From: Nocardia brasiliensis NBRC 14402
GTDB lineage: Bacteria > Actinomycetota > Actinomycetes > Mycobacteriales > Mycobacteriaceae
Length of the DNA: 63,661 nt
Assembly: GCF_000308475.2 (NCBI RefSeq)
Contig: NZ_BAFT02000050.1
Location: 1-63,661, forward strand
Direction of reading: 5' to 3'
Made by a program: the position numbers and the translations under genes. Under the pieces are notes generated by a model. That model saw only the letters and a program-made list of their open reading frames with translations, was not told where the DNA came from and made no database searches. Shown here in pieces: positions 1 through 8,406 of the stretch. Position 1 is the stretch's first letter. Each line of letters begins with the position of its first letter.

Positions 1-1508
1 ACCGTCGTCGCCGAACCCGATTCGCCCGCAACGCATTCGGGTTGACCGACGTCGAGCCAGGAACGGACGCAACCGTTGCCGAACACCGCAGCCTTGTCGC
101 CGGGGGCCTCAGCGAGCGACGGATCGAGATTCGCTGGGACGGCACGCAACTCGGCCGACGCCGCGATCGCCGCCTGCACCTGCGCGCTCAGCTGCCGCAC
201 GGTCACCTCGTGCGGGTCGATCGCGCCGGTCGGCGGGGCCGGCGCCGTCGTCACCGCGAGGGCCTGCGCGGCCGCACCACGCCCGACCGGCGCGGGCACG
301 ACCGCCAGCAACGCCACCACCACACAGACCACGGCCGCGGTGACGACACCGCCGCAGACCAGACTGAACTCGGCCGAGCGCCGCAGCGGCGCCGCGAACC
401 GCACGGGATCCTCGACCAGCCACAGCGTCAGCATGGCCAGGCCCGCGGACACCGCGACCGCGCCCAGCACGCCGACCGTGCCGAGACCGTGCCCGAGCAG
501 CCGGGGCGCCAGCTGCAAGACCGGCCAGTGCCAGAGATACCACGAGTAGGACAGCCTGCCGATCGCCCGTAACGGCGCGGTGGACAGCACACCGCCGACG
601 CCTCGGCCCGGTGCGGCACAGCCCGCGGCGATGATCGCCGCGGTGCCGAAAACCGGTAGGAGCGCGGCAGTTCCGGGATAGGGCGTGTGCTCGTCGAGGC
701 GGAGACAGGCGAGGACGATCGAGCCGAGGCCGGTCCATCCCGCGGCGGCGGCAACCAGCGGCGGCAATCGCCGCCACAGCGGGACCGAGAGCGCCACCAG
801 ACCACCGACGGCCAGTTCCCAGGCTCGGGCGGGCAGCGTGAAGAAGGCCCAGGGCGGGAGCGTGCGGGTCCAGTGCAGCGCGGTCACGAACGACACCGCG
901 GCGATCAGGGCGAGCGCGATCGAGTAGGGCATCGGCGAACCGCCCGCCACGCGCCGGCGCGACACGCACCAGGCAAGACCGACGAGCAGCACGGGCCACA
1001 GCAGATAGAACTGTTCCTCCACACCCAGCGACCAGTAGTGCTGGAACGGCGACGGTGGTGTGTCGGCGGCCAGATAGTCGGTGCCGTGCACCGCCAGTCG
1101 CACGTTGCCCACGTACAACGCGCTCGCGATCGCGTCGCCGAGCACCGCGCAGGCCTGCAAGGGCGGCAGCGACGAGACCGCGGCGATCGCGGTCACGAGC
1201 AGCACGACGCCCGCGGCGGGCAACAGCCGCCGAGCCCGGCCGCCGTAGAACCGGGCCAGAGCGATGGTGCCGGTGCCCGACAGCTGCCGCCACAGCATGC
1301 CGGTGATGAGAAATCCGGAAATGACGAAAAAGACGTCCACACCCGCGAATCCGCCGTCGATACCACCCAGACCCGCGTGGAACGCGACCACGGCGAGTAC
1401 CGCTATCGCCCGCAATCCCTCGACATCGGGCCGGAATTGCGCAAGCAATACCCGCGGCCCCGAATCGTCCTGCCGAATAACCAATTCGCGCGTGGCAGTC
1501 CGTGTCAT
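1..1508 (-). CDS. Membrane acyltransferase, acyltransferase-3 family (3' part outside window)
   Basis: The frame is open from an ATG at 1508 to the left edge, so only the first 502 or so residues are present. The N-terminus (FRPDVEGLRAIAVLAVVAFHAG, then GGFAGVDVFFVISGFLIT) is the classic start of OafA/YrhL-type acyltransferase 3, with the catalytic-type His in VAFHAG. About ten hydrophobic segments follow, and SPFQHYWSLGVEEQFYLLWP is another family hallmark. The last visible residues (roughly 430-500) look like the linker leading to a periplasmic SGNH esterase domain, which many actinobacterial members carry; that domain would lie beyond the window. Likely role: O-acylation of a cell-envelope glycan or lipid at the membrane. 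Substrate cannot be inferred. It is the last of a run of minus-strand genes, 108 bp after the PucR gene, so it probably has its own promoter. Confidence 0.9.
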   Translation of the reverse strand, partial: MTRTATRELVIRQDDSGPRVLLAQFRPDVEGLRAIAVLAVVAFHAGLGGIDGGFAGVDVFFVISGFLITGMLWRQLSGTGTIALARFYGGRARRLLPAAGVVLLVTAIAAVSSLPPLQACAVLGDAIASALYVGNVRLAVHGTDYLAADTPPSPFQHYWSLGVEEQFYLLWPVLLVGLAWCVSRRRVAGGSPMPYSIALALIAAVSFVTALHWTRTLPPWAFFTLPARAWELAVGGLVALSVPLWRRLPPLVAAAAGWTGLGSIVLACLRLDEHTPYPGTAALLPVFGTAAIIAAGCAAPGRGVGGVLSTAPLRAIGRLSYSWYLWHWPVLQLAPRLLGHGLGTVGVLGAVAVSAGLAMLTLWLVEDPVRFAAPLRRSAEFSLVCGGVVTAAVVCVVVALLAVVPAPVGRGAAAQALAVTTAPAPPTGAIDPHEVTVRQLSAQVQAAIAASAELRAVPANLDPSLAEAPGDKAAVFGNGCVRSWLDVGQPECVAGESGSATT

Positions 1509-1616
1509 GGACAGCATTCTTACCAACGCTCGCCGGTGATGTCCCGACAACTTTCGGCACTTCGAGCCGATCTGAAAACTGCTGTTAGAACTACTTAAAG
1601 CAGCCTTCCGAGAAGG

Positions 1617-2813
1617 TCAGGGCCGGAAGGATTTCGAAAGGAGCCGGCGGGCCACCCGGGCGGCCATGAGGGTGGAAATGCCCGCGGGGTCCTGGGGGTC
1701 GTAGCCGGTGAGGTCGGCTATGCGGGACAGACGGTAGGTGACGGTGTTGCGGTGGATATAGAGGGCGCGGGCCATCGCATTGTGGTTGAACTGATTGGCG
1801 ATGTATTCGTCGAGCGTGCGAATGAGCAGCGGGTGCTCGTCGAGCGGTTCGAGCGCGGCGGCCAGATTCGGCAGCGCGGCCCCAGTGGTGGAGATCGCGT
1901 ACTCGAACATCATGTCCTGGCGCCGGCAGGCCACGTCGGGCCGATCGAGACAGCGCGCGGTATCCGCGACGATCCTGGCCTCGGCGTACGCGGCCGGGAT
2001 GGCGGCATGCGTGGCGGCGGGGGCGACGCCGATCCAGAAGCCGGGATGCGGCTGGTCGGCGCGCAAGCCGAGCCGGCTGGTGAGCGCACCGACCGGGTCG
2101 GCGTGATCGTCGAGCGGGATCAGCGCGGTCCAGCCGCCGCTGTCGCGGTGCAGGAACGCGCCGGGCACCTTGCCGATGCGATAGCGCAGATCGGTCAGCC
2201 GTCCGGGGGTGATCTCGCCCTGCCGGACGGCCGCGACCAGGAACGCGTCCGCGAGCGGGTCCTCGAGCTCGCGCGCCCACTCCCCCGGGTCCCGTCCCGC
2301 GAGCAGCGCGGCGGCGATCTCGTTCTGCTCCAACAGATCCCATCGCGGCTGACGCGCGTCCTCCACCAGCGCGATCGCGATACGGGACATCACCAGTCCC
2401 GCGTAGGTGGTCAACCGCAAGCCCAGTTCCGGGACGAGCGGATGATCCTCGGCACTCAGCGCGGGCATCAGCTGCGCCCAGAAGAAGGAGACGCCGACGC
2501 GGTAGTTGGTGAGCACCTCGTCCAGCGGCATCCCGTCGCGCACGAGCCGCACAGCCCGTTCGACGAGCGGGCCGGTGTCCTGCTCCGACGGTTCCACGCC
2601 GTCGGCGGCGTAGCGGAAGAACAGTTCGACATTGAGTTCGGCGCTCGGCACGAAATCGGCGTCGAACATCGACTGCGGCAGCTGCGCGTAGGGCGCGGCA
2701 GCAACCCGGAAGTCGCTGGCCAGTGTGGCGGCCCGCATGCGCAACTGCGCGATCATCGTCGGCCAGCGGTCACCGTCGCCGGTCACGGCGGCGGCCAGGG
2801 AGAAGTGCGTCAT
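1617..2813 (-). CDS. PucR/CdaR-type transcriptional regulator
   Basis: 398 aa. The C-terminal 60 residues carry the PucR-type helix-turn-helix (NAMARALYIHRNTVTYRLSR, then IADLTGYDPQDPAG), the diagnostic end of this family. The N-terminal 150 residues are a helical region of the kind found in actinobacterial members, and the middle resembles the GGDEF-like CdaR domain. ATG start with AGGAAG ten bases upstream. It lies 88 bp downstream of a secreted lipase gene and could control lipid or purine-related catabolism. The ligand is unknown. Confidence 0.88.
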   Translation of the reverse strand: MTHFSLAAAVTGDGDRWPTMIAQLRMRAATLASDFRVAAAPYAQLPQSMFDADFVPSAELNVELFFRYAADGVEPSEQDTGPLVERAVRLVRDGMPLDEVLTNYRVGVSFFWAQLMPALSAEDHPLVPELGLRLTTYAGLVMSRIAIALVEDARQPRWDLLEQNEIAAALLAGRDPGEWARELEDPLADAFLVAAVRQGEITPGRLTDLRYRIGKVPGAFLHRDSGGWTALIPLDDHADPVGALTSRLGLRADQPHPGFWIGVAPAATHAAIPAAYAEARIVADTARCLDRPDVACRRQDMMFEYAISTTGAALPNLAAALEPLDEHPLLIRTLDEYIANQFNHNAMARALYIHRNTVTYRLSRIADLTGYDPQDPAGISTLMAARVARRLLSKSFRP

Positions 2814-2901
2814 CGAACTTCCTAGCTACTCGTCACAACTCCCTCGGACGATACGCGGTCGGACCGCCCGGCAGCATCTGCCGCTGCCGCCGGGCGATAT
2901 T

Positions 2902-4233
2902 TCAGCTACCGGGGAAACCAGGAGGCAGCGGCTGGAAGTCCGCCTTGAACTTGGGGCCCGGCGGCAGGCCGCGCAGCACTGCGCTGGTCCACGCCACCGC
3001 AGGCGGCCACCCGGTCACCGCGTTGGTGATGTGCTCGGGCACCGGCACCGTGTAGAAGCGCAGATCGGCGCCGCGTTCCCAGTACGAGTTCACCGTCGGG
3101 ATCACCACCGAGGGCGGGATCAGCTCGTCCCAGAGTCCGTGCCACCACAGCACCGGGGTGTCGGGGATGTACTTGCCGAGGCTGTTGTCCTGGAGCACCT
3201 TGATGATCTCGGGCGAGGATTCCAGCGACTTGCCGGGCTGGTAGTAGGCGCTGATCGGCCGGTAGACACCGGACAACGCGATGGTCGCGTAGCAGCGGCT
3301 CTGGAAATCCCGGAGCAATTGCTGCCCTTCGGTGGTGAGCAGTTCGTCGACCTTGAAAACGTCCGGGTATTCGCGCGCCAGGCCGGCCAGTCCGAGCCAC
3401 ATCGTGAAGTTACTGGTGCCGGTCAGTCCGGGCTGCTCGCGCGTCGCATAGGCCGCTTCGGCGACCAGGTCACCGGGCGTACCGCCGATGGTGGTGCCGA
3501 GGATCCGCACGTCGGGTGCGTAGGTGGCGCGCAGTTCGGCGGCCCGGATGGAACCGGAACCACCGCCGGAGTAGCCGTACAGCGCGATCCCCGAATCGGC
3601 GAGGCCGAGCCCGCTGTCGTTCTTCACCGCCCGCAGGCTGTCCAGCACCATCTTGCCCTCGGCGTAGGTGTTGAACGTGTTGAATTTGCCGTCGAAGTCG
3701 GGCACGTTGATCGCGAAACCCTGCAGCAACCAGTACACCGCGAGCGCGGATTCCTTCATGGTTCCGGTCTGCAGGGTGTAGGACGGATTGCAGGTGGAAC
3801 TGGTGGAGTCGATCGCCTCCTGGAACGACAGCACCGGGCGGGCGCTGCCCTGCCACGGGATGCCCGGCACGATGACCGTCGTCGCGGTCACGATCGGGTT
3901 GTCGTGCACATCGTTCGACCGGTACAGCAGCTGCTTGGTGTACACCGGGAACGGGAGGCCGAGCAGACGGGTCTGCACCTCGCGCGAACGGACGATCGCA
4001 CCGGGTGCGTAGGACTCCAGGTTCGGCGGGTCGTCGTACCAGGGATCCTCGCTCGGCGTCGGGATCGGCAGCAGGTCATAGAGCTGCGGTTCGGTCGGCA
4101 GCTGCGGCAGCTGGTTCTGATCCGGCGGAAACGTGGGGAAACCAGGCTCCGCCGACGCCATCCCGGCGCCACTCATCGCCATGACCGCCGACACCGTCAC
4201 TACGACGAGCCGCCGCCACCTAGACCTGTCCAC
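2902..4233 (-). CDS. Secreted LIP-family lipase/esterase
   Basis: 443 aa. An arginine-rich start and hydrophobic stretch give a Sec signal peptide, probably cut after ASA28. Nucleophile elbow ALYGYSGGGSG puts the catalytic Ser near residue 222; WWHGLWDELIPP supplies the probable Asp and PVPEHITN the His. The architecture and length match the fungal/actinobacterial secretory lipase family (PF03583), which Nocardia and mycobacteria carry in several copies. GTG start at 4233 has GGAGGG five bases upstream. The role is probably extracellular hydrolysis of lipid esters. It lies downstream of the TetR gene on the same strand, 160 bp away, so separate transcription is likely. Confidence 0.9.
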   Translation of the reverse strand: MDRSRWRRLVVVTVSAVMAMSGAGMASAEPGFPTFPPDQNQLPQLPTEPQLYDLLPIPTPSEDPWYDDPPNLESYAPGAIVRSREVQTRLLGLPFPVYTKQLLYRSNDVHDNPIVTATTVIVPGIPWQGSARPVLSFQEAIDSTSSTCNPSYTLQTGTMKESALAVYWLLQGFAINVPDFDGKFNTFNTYAEGKMVLDSLRAVKNDSGLGLADSGIALYGYSGGGSGSIRAAELRATYAPDVRILGTTIGGTPGDLVAEAAYATREQPGLTGTSNFTMWLGLAGLAREYPDVFKVDELLTTEGQQLLRDFQSRCYATIALSGVYRPISAYYQPGKSLESSPEIIKVLQDNSLGKYIPDTPVLWWHGLWDELIPPSVVIPTVNSYWERGADLRFYTVPVPEHITNAVTGWPPAVAWTSAVLRGLPPGPKFKADFQPLPPGFPGS

Positions 4234-4393
4234 TTGCCCTCCAGCACCATTGCCTACCTATCGCCGACGTCACACTCACGCGTCGACAGGATCATGCTCA
4301 CAGCTCCGGACAGCAATGCGCTATCGGCATAACGCCGACGGTCCGGCGCGGGCGTTGTGCATTTGCACTGTTCGCCGCCGACAACGGCGCGGC

Positions 4394-5035
4394 TCACCTG
4401 GCGTGTTGGGTCTCCAGACTGGCGGCGTAGGCGAGGACCATGTCATTGACGACCCCGAGCACGGCCGCGTCCAGGCCGGGCGGCGAGTAGACCGGGCGGA
4501 TGACCGCCTGACCCGAGAAAGTGTGCAGCATCGCGAAGAACAGTGGCTCGCGCAGTGCCACGGGAAAGCGGCGCAGTGCGCCGGATTGTTCTGCGGCAGT
4601 GAAGATCTGGGTGTAGAAGTCCGCGAGGGCGGGCGCGATCCGGGCATGCAGTTCCGGGTCGGAGCGCGCGGCGACGATCACCTCGCGCAGCGCGTGCGTG
4701 AGGTTCGAGGATTGAGCCTGCTGGAGATAGCGCAGGGCCACGCCGAGCGCTTCGTCGTCGTCCTCGACACCGGCGAGCAGGGTCTGGAAGGTGGCGAGCT
4801 GGCGGCCGACGATCTCGCGCGCGGCGGCGACGATCAGGTCGAAGCGCCCGTCGAACTGCCGGAACATCGCACCGACCGACATGCCGGCGGCCTTGCACAC
4901 GTCCTGCACCTTGGTGCGGTGATAGCCGAATTCGGCCAGCGACGCGATCGTGGCGTCGGTCAGTTTCGCCACGGTCGCCGCGCGCCGCTCCTCCTGGGTC
5001 CGCCGCCGCGGCTTGGTCGATGCCGTGTCCGGCAT
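4394..5035 (-). CDS. TetR-family transcriptional regulator
   Basis: 213 aa. Residues about 15-65 form a TetR HTH (ATIASLAEFGYHRTKVQDVC, then AAGMSVGAMFRQF). The remainder is the helical ligand/dimer domain. It is divergent from a second secreted lipase, and its ATG (complement of 5033-5035) shares two bases with the lipase ATG at 5034-5036, so each gene's upstream control region must lie inside the other gene. This makes control of the lipases its most likely job. No usable alternative start was seen inside the HTH. Confidence 0.88.
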   Translation of the reverse strand: MPDTASTKPRRRTQEERRAATVAKLTDATIASLAEFGYHRTKVQDVCKAAGMSVGAMFRQFDGRFDLIVAAAREIVGRQLATFQTLLAGVEDDDEALGVALRYLQQAQSSNLTHALREVIVAARSDPELHARIAPALADFYTQIFTAAEQSGALRRFPVALREPLFFAMLHTFSGQAVIRPVYSPPGLDAAVLGVVNDMVLAYAASLETQHAR

Positions 5036-6419
5036 GATTCTCGCGCTGATCTTCGGCTTGCTGACCGCCGCCGGAGTATCGGCTCCGGCCGCGAACGCGG
5101 GCCCGCCGCTACCCGAGAACGATCCGTTCTACGCCGCGCCGCCCGGCTTCGAACAGGCCGAGCCGGGCACGATCCTGCGGTCGCGTCCGGTGACGATCGC
5201 CGCGCTCAACCTGTTCCCCGTCCGGGTCCAGGCGTGGCAATTGCTCTACCGCACAACAGACTTCAACAATCAGCCGTATACATCGGTGACCACGGTGATG
5301 GTCCCCGAAGGTCCCGCCAGACCGCGGCCGCTGCTGTCGTACCAGACCGCGGTGGACGCGATCGCGGGGATGTGCAGTGCCTCGTATTCGCTGCAACAGG
5401 GCTCGCCGATAGATTTCGGCAATCCCGCGGGTCCGCTCACCGCAGGAGCCGGAGCTGCCGAAATCCTGTTGGCGGCCAGCGGTCTTGCCCGCGGGTGGGC
5501 GGTGGCGATCCCGGATCAGGGCGGCACCCAGCATCGCTTCGCCACACCGCGCGAACCGGGTTACGTTGTGCTCGACGGCATCCGGGCCGCCGAACAGTTC
5601 GACCCGCTGGGCCTGGACGGAACACGCACCCCCGTGACGCTGTGGGGCTACTCCGGTGGCGGCATCGCCACCGCGTGGACCGCGGAGATGCAGCCCGAGT
5701 ACGCACCGGAATTGAACATCGTCGGGGCCGCCGTCGGCGCTCCGGTCGCCGACCTGTTCGGCGGATTGAAGGCGGTGAACGGCGGCCTGCTCGGTGGGCT
5801 CATTCCGATCGCGGTGGCGGCGATCGCCAAGGACTCACCCGAATTCGCCGCCGCCATCGACCGATACATGTCCCCCGAAGGACAGGCGCTCGTCGCCGAT
5901 GTGCCCGGCCGCTGCACCTCGCAGACCGCGCTCAACACCACACTGCACGAACTGCTTCGCCACTTCTCGCTGCCGGATGTCACCCGGTACCTGAGTGTGA
6001 GCCTCGACGAACTGCTCCAGGACCCGGTCATCCGCACCGCCATCGAGGAACGCACCCTGGGCCGCCGGGCCCCGAGCGCGCCCGTCTACCTCTACAACAG
6101 CGTCAACGACGAGGTGAGTACCGCCGCCGGAGCCGACGGCCTCGCCGAGTCCTACTGCGCCGCAGGCACTTCGGTCACGTACCGGCGTGATCAGTTCCCG
6201 CCGTTGGTGAGCCCGCACGTCAACTTCGCGGTGCTTGGCGCGCCCGACGCGTTCAACTGGCTCGTCCGCCGCGCCGAAGGGCAACCCGCACAACCCGGTT
6301 GCGATATCCGGACCATGCCGTCGACGTTGCTCGACCCGGCCGCGATCGGCACCCTGGGCAGCAGCGTCGGCGCCGCCCTGGCCGCGATGCTCGGCCTACC
6401 GCTCGGCGCGGGGAGGTAA
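5034..6419 (+). CDS. Secreted LIP-family lipase/esterase
   Basis: 461 aa from ATG 5034. The first 22 residues (hydrophobic stretch ending APAANA) are a signal peptide. A GTG at 4950 in frame would add 28 residues with an Arg-rich n-region, but overlaps the TetR HTH coding region more heavily; neither start has a clear Shine-Dalgarno. Nucleophile elbow WGYSGGGIAT; VYLYNSVNDEV and SPHVNFAV are the likely acid and His regions. It is a paralogue-like relative of the lipase at 2902-4233 (same fold, low identity by eye). It converges on the desaturase gene with a 7-bp gap. Confidence 0.87.
   Translation: MILALIFGLLTAAGVSAPAANAGPPLPENDPFYAAPPGFEQAEPGTILRSRPVTIAALNLFPVRVQAWQLLYRTTDFNNQPYTSVTTVMVPEGPARPRPLLSYQTAVDAIAGMCSASYSLQQGSPIDFGNPAGPLTAGAGAAEILLAASGLARGWAVAIPDQGGTQHRFATPREPGYVVLDGIRAAEQFDPLGLDGTRTPVTLWGYSGGGIATAWTAEMQPEYAPELNIVGAAVGAPVADLFGGLKAVNGGLLGGLIPIAVAAIAKDSPEFAAAIDRYMSPEGQALVADVPGRCTSQTALNTTLHELLRHFSLPDVTRYLSVSLDELLQDPVIRTAIEERTLGRRAPSAPVYLYNSVNDEVSTAAGADGLAESYCAAGTSVTYRRDQFPPLVSPHVNFAVLGAPDAFNWLVRRAEGQPAQPGCDIRTMPSTLLDPAAIGTLGSSVGAALAAMLGLPLGAGR
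5070..5089. promoter_or_regulatory. Candidate TetR operator inside lipase signal-peptide coding region
   Basis: Inverted repeat GCCGGAG-6 bp-CTCCGGC, 35 bp upstream of the TetR start on its strand. Position and symmetry fit an autoregulatory TetR operator, but the sequence is also constrained by the lipase signal peptide, and GC-rich dyads occur by chance here. Confidence 0.3.
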
Positions 6420-6426
6420 CCGAGAT

Positions 6427-7392
6427 TCAGAGGCGCGCTCGTGCACGGGCGAGCGAACGATCGCGCTGCTCCTCGAACCTGGGGATCTTCACCTGCTCCA
6501 GATCGTCGAGGTAGGCCCCGAGACGGTCTCGGATCTCGTCGCCGCGCGCGGTGAAGTCGGTGCGGCCGAAGATGTTCCACTGCCGCAGCACCGGGGTCAG
6601 CACCTCCTCGAAATGCTGCCGCAGATCGTAGACGCCGTGCTTGGCCATCAGCACACCGTTGCGCCGGAAGTTCGGCATGCCGGCACCGGGCATCTGAAAG
6701 TTCCGCACGATCGCATCGATGGCTTCGATCGCCTGATCCGGAATGAGATCGAGCGCGTTGCCGCAGATCGTCCGATAGAAGATCATGTGCAGGTTCTCGT
6801 CGGCGGCGATGCGCTGCAACATCTTGTCCGCGATCGGATCGCCGCACACCCGGCTGGTGTTGCGGTGCGTCACCCGGGTGGCCAGTTCCTGGAAACTCAC
6901 GTACGCGACCGAATGCAGAAAGCCCGCACCGCTTTCCACGTCGGCGGCGGTGGCGCCGGACGCGAAGCCGTTGGTCATGTGGATCATCCGGGCGTGTTCC
7001 AACGCGACCGGATCCACGCCGCGAGTCACCACGAGGTAATCGCGGATGACCGTGCTGTGGCGCATCTCCTCCGCGGTCCAACGGCCGACCCAGGTGCCCC
7101 ACGCGCCGTCCCGGGAGAAGTTCTCGGCGATCTCGCGGTGGTAGGAGGGCAGGTTGTCCTCGGTGAGCAGGTTGGTGATCATCGCGGCCTTGGCGACCTC
7201 GCTGAGCTTCGATTGTTCGGCGTGCCAATCGGTTCCGCCCAGCATGGCGAAATTGCGGCCCTCGTCCCAGGGTATGTAGTCGTGCGGGTGCCAGTCCTTG
7301 GTCATCGAAAGATGCCGGTGCACACAGTCTTCGGCGATCGGTTCGAGCTCGGTCAATATCTCGCGTTGGGTCAGCTCACGCGGCACGCTCAA
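6427..7392 (-). CDS. Acyl-[ACP] desaturase, DesA-like ferritin-fold diiron enzyme
   Basis: 321 aa. Diiron motifs EEMRH and DENLH (the two E/D-E-x-x-H signatures of plant-type stearoyl-ACP desaturases) are intact, with helix residues EDNLPSYH and ASGA between them. Length and motifs match mycobacterial DesA1/DesA2. Predicted role: introduces a double bond into acyl-ACP chains in the cytoplasm, feeding unsaturated or mycolic lipid synthesis. Start is TTG at 7392 or the GTG two codons later. The Shine-Dalgarno AGGTAGG overlaps the stop codon of the upstream hibernation-factor-like gene, only 3 bp away, so the two are probably translationally coupled. Confidence 0.92.
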   Translation of the reverse strand: MSVPRELTQREILTELEPIAEDCVHRHLSMTKDWHPHDYIPWDEGRNFAMLGGTDWHAEQSKLSEVAKAAMITNLLTEDNLPSYHREIAENFSRDGAWGTWVGRWTAEEMRHSTVIRDYLVVTRGVDPVALEHARMIHMTNGFASGATAADVESGAGFLHSVAYVSFQELATRVTHRNTSRVCGDPIADKMLQRIAADENLHMIFYRTICGNALDLIPDQAIEAIDAIVRNFQMPGAGMPNFRRNGVLMAKHGVYDLRQHFEEVLTPVLRQWNIFGRTDFTARGDEIRDRLGAYLDDLEQVKIPRFEEQRDRSLARARARL

Positions 7393-7395
7393 TGC

Positions 7396-8160
7396 CTACC
7401 TTTCGATTTCGGATGATGTGACCGAGGTGAGGTCGCCGTCGTAGCGGCGATAGAGCAGCCGTCCTCGGCCACCGACCGGCTCGGTGCTGAACACGAACGG
7501 CAAGCCGTAGCGGCACAACCGCTCTGCGGCCTCTTGCTCGCTGAGATGCAGTGTCGGATAGGGATTCACGGTGAGCGTGGACGGTGCCGCACCGGCAGGC
7601 AGGCCGAGCCGATGCTGCCTGGCCAGCCGCACACCGCGCGGTCCGGCGCGGTACACCACCGCGTCCATCCCGGTCTCCGCGTCGACGAACAGGTGGGCGT
7701 CGTAGTCCATGGTGGCGAGCACCGTGGTGGCCTCGGCCACCGTCGAACGCGACAACGCACAGCGTTTGCGGCGGACCACCGGCGCGAGCGCGGTGCTGCG
7801 GGCCAGCAGCGGGCGCCGCGGATCGGGCCAGCGCGGGCGGAGCGCGCCCGCGCGCACCCCGTCGAGTATCCGGTCCAGCCGCTCGGCCACGAACATCGCC
7901 GCGAAGCCACCGGGTCCGATCGCCTGCGCACGCACCGGCAACTCCCCGAAATCGAGATTGACCTGGATCACCAACGGGCCCTCCGGGTTCGGACCCGCGC
8001 CGATCCGGACCCGCGCGACATCCTCGGCCCGGTGCCGTCGCAGCACCCAGCCGATCGTCCGCCGCGCCTGTGCGAGCTGCCCCTCGGTCACCGCACCGCA
8101 GGTCGTCACCAGCAGCGACGTCGTGCCAGGTCCCGCGTACCCGAGCTCGGAAACTGTCAT
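7396..8160 (-). CDS. Ribosome hibernation (RaiA/HPF)-like protein with tandem S30AE C-terminal domains
   Basis: 254 aa. Residues about 10-100 resemble the RaiA N-domain (helix QLAQARRTIGWVLRRHR, then strand pairs RVRIGAG and VIQVNLDFG). Residues about 125-190 and 195-250 each look like the HPF C-terminal dimerisation domain (pattern D-F/L-F-x-x-E-T-G...VVYRxGxxGV, and VFSTEP...LLYRRYDGDLTSV). Two C-domains in tandem recall dormancy-associated actinobacterial homologues. Likely function: binds idle 30S/70S ribosomes under stress. It is followed at 3 bp by the desaturase gene and is divergent from the uncharacterised gene at 8407 across 246 bp. Confidence 0.75.
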   Translation of the reverse strand: MTVSELGYAGPGTTSLLVTTCGAVTEGQLAQARRTIGWVLRRHRAEDVARVRIGAGPNPEGPLVIQVNLDFGELPVRAQAIGPGGFAAMFVAERLDRILDGVRAGALRPRWPDPRRPLLARSTALAPVVRRKRCALSRSTVAEATTVLATMDYDAHLFVDAETGMDAVVYRAGPRGVRLARQHRLGLPAGAAPSTLTVNPYPTLHLSEQEAAERLCRYGLPFVFSTEPVGGRGRLLYRRYDGDLTSVTSSEIER

Positions 8161-8406
8161 GACATGGCCCCGCTTCCCTCTTGTCCGGCACTCTCAGCCG
8201 CCCCATGCCACCACCGCGGCCCCGCCACCGGCCAGAGCCCAAAGTCACGGCCCCCGAGGACCGACGACCCGAACAAGTCCCTCCCGAGACCACGGGAGAG
8301 TGCGTCGCGGCGCCGGGTTCGGTGGACGGACCATTTGCTGTACAGCCGCGTTCGCCCGCCACCACGATGTGATCCGACACTGCGCGGGCCGAAAGCGGGG
8401 ACAGCA

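Noticed and set aside
8240..8300. DosR-like box (GGGACTTGTTCGGG on the minus strand) upstream of the hibernation-factor gene
   Set aside because: Only one half fits the 20-bp DosR consensus; too weak to claim.
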